This document shows, piece by piece, positions 1 through 12,378 of a stretch of DNA of 24,096 nt. The notes under the pieces were generated by a model. It did no database searches. It saw only the letters and a program-made list of their open reading frames with translations, and was not told where the DNA came from. Location: the NCBI GenBank assembly GCA_009602725.1, contig WELB01000108.1, positions 101,787 through 125,882 of the forward strand, written 5' to 3'. A program made the position numbers and the translations under genes. Source of the DNA: Spirogloea muscicola. Its lineage: Eukaryota > Streptophyta > Zygnematophyceae > Spirogloeales > Spirogloeaceae. How positions within the stretch are numbered: the first letter of the stretch is position 1; every line of letters begins with the position of its first letter.

Positions 1-3222
<3,222 letters not shown>

Positions 3223-4112
3223 TGCTATATACTTGCTATTTGCCAAAGCCAGTCTTGAGATTTCATCCTCTGGAATGTACTGTCAACATTATATTGGCGA
3301 AAGCAAACCTAACATGCAGGCAAGGATTAGTTGTGGGCTTTCAACAAGAGTGCTGTGTTGCACAAGATTTGAAATTTTGATTATGTTTTGACATGTGTGC
3401 GCTGGGTTGTGGCCTTCGGTCATGATGGACTATGTTGGTACATGAGGTGTATTTGTCATGTGCACAAACTCATCTGGTGGTCGCAAGGCTGTCCCCAGGC
3501 TGCCCTCGGCAGCTAGGTCGACGTGAGTGTCTGGCCCACTGTGCCAGGTTGTCTAGGAGATGTAGATACCCTCATCACAGTAGCCCAGCAGGCAGGAAGG
3601 GCTTGCATGGAGTAGAAAATGACATGAGGGGTGGGCCTTCCGACAGGAGTGGTGGATGTAAGCCTCTGCTTGCTGAACGAGGTGCAGCTATGTTGGTGCC
3701 CTTAAGGCCCATTCCTGCAAGAAGCCATGGCACGCTTTGGGAACAGTGAGAGAGGAGCCGTGGACCCCACGTAGCATCGCAGACTCTTCCGTGAGGAGAA
3801 TGCGAGCTCCTACAAAAGCGGGCAATGCGGTCGTGGGGCCTCGGCAGGAGACGGTGACGCTTCCCAAGAAAAGGGCAATGGCTGTGGAAAAGTGAAAGTT
3901 TTTTCTGAAGGGGTCGATGGCTGTGCAAGGCAGCCCGGATAGGCCGGAGGTGGCAGTGACTTCGAGCCAAAGCTTCGAAAGACTGAGCCAGTTTAACGCC
4001 AGGCCAGTGTGAGGAAAGAAAGAGCTCGCCCAAAGAAGAAGTGGCACTCCCAATGGGGGCAAGGGCTGCAAAAAGCCAGCCCATAAAGAGTTTGTAGCTG
4101 CGTAGAGAAGAG

Positions 4113-4148
4113 GGACTGGCAAAGCCAGCCCAAAAAGAATGGACAATG
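4113..4148. repeat. Hairpin repeat module, copy 1
   Basis: Contains an inverted repeat GGGACTGGC-AAA-GCCAGCCC followed by AAAAAGAATGGACA. The same module occurs in the same orientation at 23511-23547 (CTGGGAAAGGCCAGCCC then AAAGGAATGGACA), and in reverse orientation at 4625-4659. Copies are diverged by a few bases, as in an old dispersed repeat family. Confidence 0.7.
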
Positions 4149-4347
4149 TCCAAAGCCATAGAAAGAAGTGCCGAAAAAGGAAAAGGGGAGTGAGCGTCGT
4201 ATTCTGACTGATGGAGGGCCTGAGCGGCCAAGTACAGACGCAGTGCTCGCCCATAGACAGAGGGCAAGTACAGAGGGCAAGCTTGATCGTTCTCTTTCCG
4301 GGGCTGGCCTCTCATAGCCATCATCTCCCTCTTGGAAGCGTCCTTCT

Positions 4348-4404
4348 CAAGTACCGAGGGCAAACGCAGCGGCAGATGCCCATCACCTGCCGCTAAGCCG
4401 ACCC
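4348..4404 (+). repeat. Dispersed repeat shared with the retrotransposon tail
   Basis: Aligns over about 57 bases with 23412-23470: CAAGTAC, then GGCAA, then TCACCTGC(C/T)GCTAAGC(C/T)GACCC, with scattered mismatches. Further CAAGTAC-plus-GGCAAG fragments begin at 4229 and 4265. This makes the block a likely fragment of the same element family whose coding part lies at 23638-24096. Confidence 0.65.
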
Positions 4405-4624
4405 ACACGGCTTTCTTCTCCTCATCTGCAGTACTGGCTTGCTTTTGGCCTCCCTCTCATGTCGTGGGCAGACCGCGCCTTCTCTGGCCAGTAGACCCAC
4501 TTCCAGGAGCCTAGCATCTCTGGTCTGCGGCTGCTTAGCAGGGGTTACTAAGTGTTTAGTAGCTGCTTTGTTTCTTTGCGTGCTTGTTTTTCTTAGCGCT
4601 TCCCCTGGCCCCCTTCTCGTAATC

Positions 4625-4659
4625 TGTTCATTCTTTTTTGGGCTGGCTTTTCCAGCCCC
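4625..4659 (-). repeat. Hairpin repeat module, inverted copy
   Basis: Reads TGTTCATTC, a T run, then GGGCTGGCTTTTCCAGCCCC, the reverse complement of the module at 4113-4148. Together the two arms make a loose 500-bp inverted pair inside the spacer. Confidence 0.6.
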
Positions 4660-4964
4660 TATCCTCAAAGAAGATGAGCTCGCCCATAGAAGAGAGGGGC
4701 TGGCAGCAAAAGGGCGAGCACTTTCTAATAGAAAATAGGTCGCTAAATGATGCCCGAACACCAGTACAGTACACCAGACGGGCAAATCCGGGGGGCGTGG
4801 CGGCGGGGGGGAGCGGTTCACCCAGTTAGCCGGCGAGCTGGGCGAGCAGTCAACTAACTTAGCCCAACCCCAGGCCCAGCGCTCCCTCCTTTTTCTTCTT
4901 TTTGCAGGACTGGCCAGCCCAGGCCGACCCGTGCCCGGTTAGCCCGACCGCGGTTAGGGGCCGC

Positions 4965-4996
<32 letters not shown>

Positions 4997-4997
4997 N
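4965..4997. repeat. (GCC)n run ending in an N
   Basis: Pure GCC trinucleotide run of about 32 bases ending at a single N at 4997. It lies just upstream of the first recognisable exon of the DRMY1-like gene. The N is probably a collapsed gap, and the missing start codon may lie in it. Confidence 0.85.
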
Positions 4998-4998
4998 G

Positions 4999-7900
4999 TC
5001 TGCGTCGGCCGACGGCGGGAAGCTCCACCGACTCTCCGCCTCCGTCACCGCGCGGGCAGACGGTGGTGACGGCGGCTGCTGGGAGGGCCGGGGGAGGGAG
5101 GAGTCCAAAGGCCAGCCGCCGCCGCCGCCGTCGTCGGCTGCCGAGGCCCCTGGCCCCTCGCAGCCGGGCATCTTCAGCCGGGCTGCCAAGCGCAAGCGCG
5201 TGGCACTGGACGAGGAGGAGACCCTTGTGCTCCTTCGCAGGTGATGTGCAACCCCTGTCTAGGAGCTCCGCCGTGCTTGCTGAGCTTAGCTCAGGTCTCT
5301 GACTCTGCTGCTGGCTGGAGCTGCCTCCAGGTACAATGCCAGCCTGGTCATGGGCCTGCTGCGGGAGGTGGCTCGGAGTGAGTCTTCGCATCTGGACTGG
5401 GAGCAGATCTGGCAGCTCGCTGTGCCGGCCCTGGGCAGCAGTGCCGAGTGCCAGGCGCTCTGGCGCCTCCTCGCGTACGCCGGCGCCCTGGAGGACAGCT
5501 ACGAGTCCGGCGCCCTCCCGGAGGTGAGCGCCGCCGCCGCCGCGGCTGCTGCTGCTGCAGCCGCTGTGCTCATGATCAGGTGCTTGCCTGGCACACACCT
5601 TGGCTTGAGTGACTCGAGGTACCGTGGCATGCGGCAGGAGTCGGATAGCGACCTCGAGGACGAGGCAGCAGGCGCTGACGAGGTCACATCGGCAATGCAA
5701 GAGGACGCTGCAGTGTGCATGAAGGTCCGACTGCCTGCTAAGCCTCGGCGAGCTAAGAAGTGGCGCGCTGTTCTGAGGCGGACCTTCCTTTAGTCTGCCA
5801 AGCCAGTGCTGAGCAATGCGGCGGCAGCGGCGGCATGTGCAGGCTGACATGCAGAAGCATGGAATCAGCATGGACGTGGGGCCGCTGCAGAGGGAGCTCG
5901 CGGTGATGCCGGCCAAGGCCGCCACTGTTGCTGCGCATGCTGGCGGTGCAAACCTGGCCACTGTCAGCCACCACAGCGGGGTGAGGAGCAGCTCTTTTCA
6001 CGCCCTCCAGAAGGCTTTGCACGAGGCACGGTGTCAGCACCGCATGTGCTGGTTTTCCTGCTCGTTGACCGCAGGCTTGGGGATGGTCACGGCGGCGTCG
6101 GCGGGATCAGGTGGCTGCAGGGCCGTCTGGCCACACCAGCACAGCAGAGGCGGCGAAGGCGGCGGCAGCAGCGGTGGCACTGGACACCATGTCCAGTGCG
6201 GGACGCGACAGTCTGGCAGGCTCCTCGGCAGCAGTCCCAGTGTTTGACAGGCCTTTGCATGGCACTACTGCCACAACAGCAGCCTGCGCCACAGCGATTG
6301 GCAGATTGCTGCAAGCTCTGCCGGAGGTTGGGCTGCTTGATGCTGCCGCCAAGGTGATGATCACTTCACCACCTGCCGGCACCTCAGCGGCGGCTCGCGA
6401 GATCAACGTCAAGGACAGGGGGACAGCAACGCACGGTGCTGTGGATGGTAGGCCTGCGTCGGCCACTGCTGCTGCAGGGACGGGCGTGGCTGTGGCACAC
6501 CCTGCAACCGCAGGCACACCGGACCGCAGCAAAGGTCGCCGCCGGCCTGTGTGGACCGTCGAAGAGGATTCGGACCTTGCAGCAGCAATCGAACGACACG
6601 GCGAGGGCAAGTGGAGCGATATGCTCAGGGCCGGCCTCTTTGCCGACTGCCCCCGCACCGCTCAGCAGCTGGCGCAGGTGTGACTCCACGCAGCCAAGCC
6701 CACTGTTGCTCATGGACACATCGCGCTGTGCAGGCTATGTCAGCGGTGCCCCGTCTCGCACAGCGCTCACGCTACACCTTGTATTGCTGCAGCGATGGGC
6801 CTTCATCCGGAAGCGCGCAGGGCAGATGGGGAGCCAAGCAGTTGTTACCTCCAGCAGTAGTCGAGGCGTTGGTGCCCCCTCCGCGAGCGCTAGTCCTGGC
6901 CGACTGCAGTTCTTTGCTGCCACTGCCTTTGGAGGAGGCGGCAGTGCTGGCGCCGCCGGCGGCACCGGCCGCATCAAAAGCAGCAGTGGCAGCGGCGTTA
7001 GCCAGGTGGATTTTGCAGGGGGTTATGTGCAGCCGCTGGCAGGCCAGGCAAGCAGTGGCAGGCACCACGCCGCTGCCAATGGAGGGCACAGGACAGCCAC
7101 GCCGCCCTTGGCAACGGGTTGCGCGCCGGACTCGCAGAGCACTGACAGCGGCGGCTCAACGACGGGCTCTGGCTCCGTTGGCGGCGGACTTCTATCAGCG
7201 CCGCCGCCGCTGCCATATACATACTTTGCCAGTTACCAGTCGCCGCCTGTGCAGCACTTTCTCCCGAGTAGCAGTGGCAAGGCTCGGGTGCGTCCCCTGT
7301 TGTAGCCCCCCTCCTCCCACCTTCCTCCTGCCAACTCCCTTCCCTTCACTGCTTCTTAAGGCACTCCACTTCTGTAGGGTCGCAGCACAATCTGGCAAGC
7401 CGGACCAGCAATTCAAGCACTCTTGTGCAGCGCCAGTCTTTTGCTGCCATGGCCCTTCATCTTGACTATGATTCCACTGAAAGGTTGTCCTGACGCTGTT
7501 ATATTTCTCTATCCGACAGGGTGCTGGTGCAGGTGGCTCGCCGCTGCGCGGCACCCCATATGGTGGCGTGTCGGCGCAGAAGCAGGGAAATGCTCGAGGC
7601 AAAGGCACGCTAGGTGCAGGATTGTTGGTGCAGGCGAGCAGCAATGGAAGTGGACCAACAGCCATGGCCAAGGGGGGTCCAGCCGCGCAGGTCAGCTGCG
7701 GCGACGGCGGGGGCGGCAGCAGCAGCAGGTCCATAGCGCCCGAGGACGACCACGACCCCTCTACACTGGCTGTGGTCGCCCAGGCTCGGGCACTGGGCCA
7801 GCAGCTGCTGGCGCAGCAGGGCGGTGGTGGGCGGCCCGGCAGCGGGCCCTCCTCCCATTCCGGCGATAAACGGCAGATGTTGGTCGGCGCTGGCGGTGGC

Positions 7901-9489
7901 GTCAAGATGATGACGTCGCAACTCATGAAGCCTGTCCTTCCTGATCCTATGGTCCAGGTATTGATGGCTTGCCGGCCCTCCCATACCGTCCCTCGTTTGT
8001 CCATCATACTGTCTCAGGTACAGCTTACAGGCAGTCTGTAGGGAACGAAGCACAACCAAGTCCTCCTCTTGCATGTTAGATTGTGTGATTCCTTTCTTGT
8101 GTGTTGAAGATTGACGGTTAAGTCCTTGCCCGATTCCAGGCTGCAGCCCTGGCTGCCGGAGCGCGGATTGCACCAGCATCAGTGGCAGGCCCGCTGCTCA
8201 AAGCCGCGCAGTCGGGAGGCATGCTCCACCTGCTCGGAAAAGGGGCCCATGGCAGCCCGCAGCTTGGCGCTTACACAGTGGGCGCAGGCGGTGGACCACC
8301 CGCCAGTGGGCCCAGCTCCTCGAACCACATCCGCGCCGGCTCGCCAATGCGCGGCGGTCCCGACAGGGGAGGGGCCAGTGCTGGCGCAACGACCAGGTTT
8401 GGTGCGGGGCCGCTGTGCGACGGCATCGGGGGCACCGGCCAGCCGCCCATCATCCACTACATTAGGACTGGCAACGGCGTGTCCTCAGCGCCGCCGCTGC
8501 ACATGCCCGCCGCAAGAGCGGAGAAGGCTAGGCAGAGCAAGTGGTCGAGGAGTAGCGGCGGCAGCGGAGGTGGCGGCAGCTCTGGCACGGCTGCCTTGCC
8601 TGCCCAGGCAGCCTCTGCAGGCAATCAGGGGCCCACTTCCAGGCCCCAGGAGAGTCTAGGGAGGCGCCCTCCGGAGCCACAGGCAGAGGGTGCCGGTGGC
8701 GGTGCTGGCAGCAGCAGGGTCAGCAGGGTCGACAGCGGTGGTGCTGCGGCTAGGGGCCAGTGGCTGCCAGGAGGCAGTGATTTCCCACTGGGAGCTGAGT
8801 CGAGAGGGTCACACGAGCTGCAGCTTCGGGCGGCTCTCGATGACAGTCGCACACTGGCGTTCCATGGTGCAAAGGAGGCGCCAGAATTGCGAAGAGCGGG
8901 CGTGGTGCTGGCGGATGGGCCTGCGGTGGCTGCAAGCAGGGCAGACAGCCCGGCTGCTGGATGTCAGGACTTCACACCCACGAGTGCTACGCTGAGTGGC
9001 GACCGGCCGGCAGCTCATGGCCGCCTAACGACCAGAGCTCCCTCAGGTGCAGAGGGTGCAGCCAATCCGACAGCTACACAGCTGGCACCACCTGGTCCTG
9101 GTGTGCCTGCGGCTGCCAGGCAGGACTTGTGCGAGGCTGCCCCTTCTGCTTCCGAGCCACCACAGGCAGCAACATTGCTGCAGTATGGCGCTCTGCAGCC
9201 TGCTGCAACTCATGACAACGGCACGCTGACGAACAAGTCGCAGGCCAGCCAGCCTGTGCAGCGAGGAGAAGGGCACTCTTATGGGGCCAGGTGCACAGCC
9301 CACACCATGGAGGTGCTCAAGGCAGTTCCATATCTTAGCGATGAGAGCCCAAGCTCGCTAGTGGCACTAGATAACCTGGACGTTCAGAATCAGCTGGGCC
9401 GGCTGCCGCAATCTATGAGCCCGGGCCCATATGAGAGCTCCCTGATTTCAACGGCGGCAGCTGCACGCGTCGTGACAAATGGGGCATGA
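4999..9489 (+). CDS. DRMY1: DRMY1-like Myb/SANT-domain protein, 5' partial
   Basis: Nuclear Myb-like protein of the Arabidopsis DRMY1 (At1g58220)/At1g09710 type, a group linked to robust organ growth and translation-related control. Proposed exons: about 4999-5240, 5331-5523, 5638-5724, 5843-5980, 6111 (or 6075)-6677, 6793-7287, 7520-7957 and 8140-9489 (TGA stop); phases are consistent. Family blocks, in order: KRKRVALDEEE and RYNASLVMGLLREV, a tryptophan-rich block (LDWEQIWQLAVP, ALWRLLAYAGALED), the acidic ESDSDLEDE, then one Myb repeat (RRPVWTVEEDSDL, HGEGKWSDML, AQQLAQ/RWAFIRKRAG, interrupted by intron 5), and a C-terminal AAGARIAP...LLKAAQ...IIHYIRTG block. Between these lie long Gly/Ser/Ala/Gln stretches, longer than in land plants as far as I recall. 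Exon 4 and the 5' end are least certain. TGTAA at 9645-9649 is a candidate poly(A) signal. Confidence 0.8.
5524..5637 (+). other. In-frame intron with poly-alanine read-through
   Basis: This 114-base segment begins GTGAGC and ends GCGGCAG. Removing it joins ...GALPE to ESDSDLEDE, as in plant relatives. It is a multiple of three with no stop, so retention would insert 38 residues including a run of about 12 alanines. It is called an intron because the family has no such insert. Confidence 0.6.
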
Positions 9490-10110
9490 CCCTCTGCTAG
9501 TCTAGGTTTTCCCATCTTCATTCGAAAGCTAGCGCTCCATTTTGGTAGCACTTCTTGTGCTATTGTTGGAGAATCACATCGTAAGGAAGCTTGCTGTTGC
9601 ACTACCAAGTAGGTCCTTATCAAGGTTGGGGCAGTGCTTGTCACTGTAAATGTGATGACCTACTTGTGACGAAGTTCCCGGTTGATCATCCCGTTCACAA
9701 ATCGCAGGCTTGAGATGGGTCATCTGAGTAGGGGTTGCAGCGCATCATGCGCTATTGAGCTTAGCTTGCAGAGATACTCCCATAGGAGCGCAGGTAAGTG
9801 TGCCAACATGCATGTGTTTAGGTCATGAACAAGACATGCAATCCCTGCCTAACTTAGCCGCAATGTAGTCATTGATAGATGTCAAGTTGCAGAAAGCTCG
9901 TCGGCTCGACTGAACGACCAAGCCTTGCACCCAAAAAAGTTGAAGAGCAAAGATGTGCCAGCATATTGCTGCTGGGATGCTATTGCCCAAGCTTGTCATG
10001 GTAGGATCTGTAGTACTGAACATTCCGGCAGCATGAGCACTCATTCCAATTGCTAGCTCACCCCATCATGATGGGCAAACTTCAACGCTATTACAGGAAA
10101 TGATTGTCAC
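9490..10110. other. Convergent spacer, DRMY1-like / cyclophilin
   Basis: Tail-to-tail intergenic stretch. TGTAA at 9645-9649 lies 155 bases past the DRMY1-like stop on the plus strand. TTACA at 10091-10095 (TGTAA on the minus strand) lies 16 bases past the cyclophilin stop, which is very close. Nothing else coding or repeated was seen. Confidence 0.55.
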
Positions 10111-11574
10111 TCACAGCTGCCCGCAATCAGCAATCTTCACCGGCTCCTTAGTGGCACCCTGCGAGCAATTTACCCAGCAAGGCCATCAGATGTACATCCT
10201 GCTCATAGATTCTCTCCTGCTTCATAAGGTATCACCAGCAAATTGCTGAGAGAAACTATTTGCTACAAGCTTCACCTATTACAAGAGCTACACAACCACC
10301 AAGGTGCAAGGCCACACCTCACTTTTCTACTAAAGAGGGTGCAACAAGTAGCTTACACTGCTGGAACCAACTTTCTCAATGGCCCTCACCACGTTCATGC
10401 CATCAATAACCTTGCCAAATACCACGTGCTTTCCATCCAGCCACGCTGTCTTTACCGTGCACAAGAAGAACTGCAGCACAGCAAATACCTGAGTAAGTCC
10501 ACCGCACATAACAGAGGTCCTCCTAACACCAAAGATGTTGTGCTCAGAAAGGCAAACCTGCTTAGGTGAGCTAGAATACCTGAGAACCGTTGGTATTGGG
10601 CCCAGCATTGGCCATGGAAAGGACTCCAGGGCCATCGTGCTTGTGCTTGAAGTTCTCATCAGCGAACTTCTCACCGTAGATGGACTCACCACCAGTCCCA
10701 TTACCCTTGGTAAAATCACCTCCCTGGACAATCAAGTAGGAGCTCTCTATGTTCTCAATGTGGGAGATGACATGAGGGTAAGCACAGTATTGCATCAAGC
10801 CAAGCACCACATGCTGCCAATCAAGCAGGAGCTAATTTGGGAAACAAGCAGCTTGATGCGCGAAAACCGCCCCTAATATATCTAATCTCAGAGGCACCCC
10901 GTACCACCACCCCAATGCATAGGAAACAGCACATGCCCCAACCAAGGACGAAATAACGGCTGTGTTGCTACATGCCATTTCACGTGCAATCTGACAGAAG
11001 CTTCTCATTCAATCATCCACGTGAGCCCCTCGAAGGCAATGAGAGGCTGCGGTCTCGGAAGTAGTGAGGGCCTCCATCGCGTGTGCTTCACCTGGCACAT
11101 GAAGTCGGGGATGACGCGGTGGAAGCTGGAGCCCTTGAAGTGGAGGGGCTTTCCGGACCTGGTGGACCCCTTCTCGCCTGAAATCCAACAAGAGATTGGA
11201 ACCCCATAAAGCGCAAAGCTCAAGCCGAGGGGCTGGCCTTCAACTCGTGACGAAACACAAGGCCAGCCCGGAGCATGCTCTGACCCTGGCTTCCCCTTTG
11301 GCCGTGCAGCAACACCAGCTCCTACCGCCCAGCAGTCAGTAAAAGACTGGCACCAATGCCAGACGACATCCTCAAAGTGGGGCGATCCGAGGGCAGGGCA
11401 AGGACGCGCTGACCAGTGCAGAGGGCGCGGAAGTTTTCGGCGGTCCTGGGCACGGAGTCGGCGTAGAGCTGGGGCGCGGCCGTCGGAGCGCAGAGGCGGA
11501 GACGGGACCGAGTTAGCGGAAGAACCGGTAAGCACTGATGGTGGACAAGAGCTGACAGCTGGCCGCCCGAAGCA

Positions 11575-11614
<40 letters not shown>

Positions 11615-11689
11615 GCGCACCTCCATGGTGATGCGGCCGGCGGGCCGGCCGCCGATGGTCATGTCGAAGAAGACGCGCGGGTTGGCCAT
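10111..11689 (-). CDS. CYP: Cyclophilin A-type peptidyl-prolyl cis-trans isomerase
   Basis: Complete single-domain cyclophilin of 171 residues that catalyses cis-trans isomerisation of X-Pro bonds; no signal peptide, so probably cytosolic. Minus-strand exons in reading order: 11689-11621, 11468-11414, 11177-11092, 10723-10580, 10470-10357 and 10158-10111 (TGA), total 516 nt. All junctions are GT-AG and every phase closes. Active-site residues are present: Arg62, Phe67, Met68 and Gln70 in [10 protein letters not shown], plus Trp128, Leu129 and His133 in WLDGKH, all shifted by seven from human CypA because of the TRSGKPLH loop, the plant-type insertion. The C terminus ends IADCGQL, the family signature. 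The ATG chosen gives the usual [10 protein letters not shown] start. It is divergent from AP1M, with 689 bp between the two start codons. Confidence 0.95.
11574..11613. repeat. (CGG)n trinucleotide run in cyclophilin intron 1
   Basis: About 13 uninterrupted GGC units directly inside the first intron of the cyclophilin gene, next to its donor site. Similar runs sit at the 5' ends of neighbouring genes (4965-4996, 12070-12124, 23281-23305), a local feature of first exons and promoters here. Confidence 0.85.
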
Positions 11690-11882
11690 GGCGGCGGCGG
11701 CTGCGGCGGCGGCGTGGGGGCAGGTGGCGTGCGGAGGTAGGTTCGGGGATGGCTGCCCGACGGCGCGGGGTAGGCGACACTTGTTCTGCCGTTCAACGAT
11801 GGGCCCGGGAGGTGATGCGTTCCGTTGCCGTCAGAGGCGCTGCCTGCGTTCCGTTCGGACGGCCGGTCGCTCGCTCGGCGCC

Positions 11883-11906
11883 GTTCCGCCGACGTCCTGG
11901 CGGAAC
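11883..11906. promoter_or_regulatory. Inverted repeat with GACGTC core
   Basis: GTTCCGCC and GGCGGAAC are perfect 8-bp inverted arms around GACGTCCT, which contains the palindromic ACGT core bound by many bZIP factors. It could be a protein-binding site or chance in GC-rich DNA. Confidence 0.4.
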
Positions 11907-11953
11907 CCAACCGGGACATAATCCCCCTCGCAGCGCCTCGTTACATAGTCATT

Positions 11954-11972
11954 CATTATCTGAACGATAATG
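11954..11972. promoter_or_regulatory. Inverted repeat CATTATC-N5-GATAATG
   Basis: Perfect 7-bp inverted repeat spaced by TGAAC, in the AT-richer middle of the divergent promoter. The half-site contains GATAA, a GATA-factor-like core on each strand. Function inferred from position only. Confidence 0.4.
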
Positions 11973-12069
11973 TACACCCTCTATATGCTCCTGGCTGGCC
12001 TTTGAAGCCCCTCACTTGAGCATTGGCAGCCGCATTCTTCGTTGGTAGCGCCCCCCCGCGCCTGCCGCT

Positions 12070-12124
12070 CATCGCCGCCGCCGACGCCGCCGCCGCCGAC
12101 GCCGCCGCCGCCACCGCCGCCGCC
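12070..12124. repeat. GCC-rich imperfect repeat upstream of AP1M
   Basis: Imperfect GCC/GAC trinucleotide repeat in the presumed 5' UTR or promoter of AP1M, about 250 bases before its ATG. Confidence 0.7.
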
Positions 12125-12378
12125 GTCCGCCCTACGGCTCCTGGCCATGAGCCGGAGCGGCTTCGTCGGCGGCCGAGGGAGCTGCGGCAGCGGCGGCGGG
12201 GGTTTCGGCTGACCAGGCCAGCGAGGCGCTTCGTGCGGGGAGTCCGATCCCCACTCCCGTGTTACGTCCTGTGGCCCCGCCGCTGGCCCGGAGACACAGA
12301 CGGAGAGGCGGGGCCTTGCTCCTTTTGCCTTTGTCCCGCCAGGCCGCGACGGCCTGAGCAGGCCCCTCCCACGCCACC

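Larger units (their letters stand above)
3223..4964. other. Repeat-rich spacer between the TLDc and DRMY1-like genes
   Basis: No recognisable gene. It holds short repeated modules (CAAGTAC...GGCAA, CTCGCCCA, GGCTGGC/GCCAGCC hairpins), some also present in the retrotransposon 3' region near 23.4-23.6 kb. Long frames on the minus strand here (for example 3575-4408) translate to repetitive, family-free protein. The TLDc 3' UTR must lie at the left edge; TGTAA at 3656-3660 is a distant candidate poly(A) signal. Confidence 0.6.
11690..12378. promoter_or_regulatory. Divergent promoter of cyclophilin and AP1M
   Basis: This 689-bp stretch separates two head-to-head start codons and must carry both promoters unless one 5' UTR intron intervenes. 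It is GC-rich at both ends, with an AT-richer centre (about 11930-12010) containing a TATA-like CTATATG near 11980. Two perfect inverted repeats are visible (listed separately). Transcription start sites cannot be placed. Confidence 0.6.

Noticed and set aside
3575-4408. 277-codon open frame on the minus strand
   Set aside because: It lies wholly within repeat modules, has Leu/Ser/Pro/His-rich sequence with no family match, and overlapping frames are also open; probably chance in repetitive GC-rich DNA.
8111-8659. 182-codon plus-strand frame overlapping the DRMY1-like last exon
   Set aside because: It is the arginine/proline-rich shadow of the Gly/Ser-rich exon in another frame, without family similarity.
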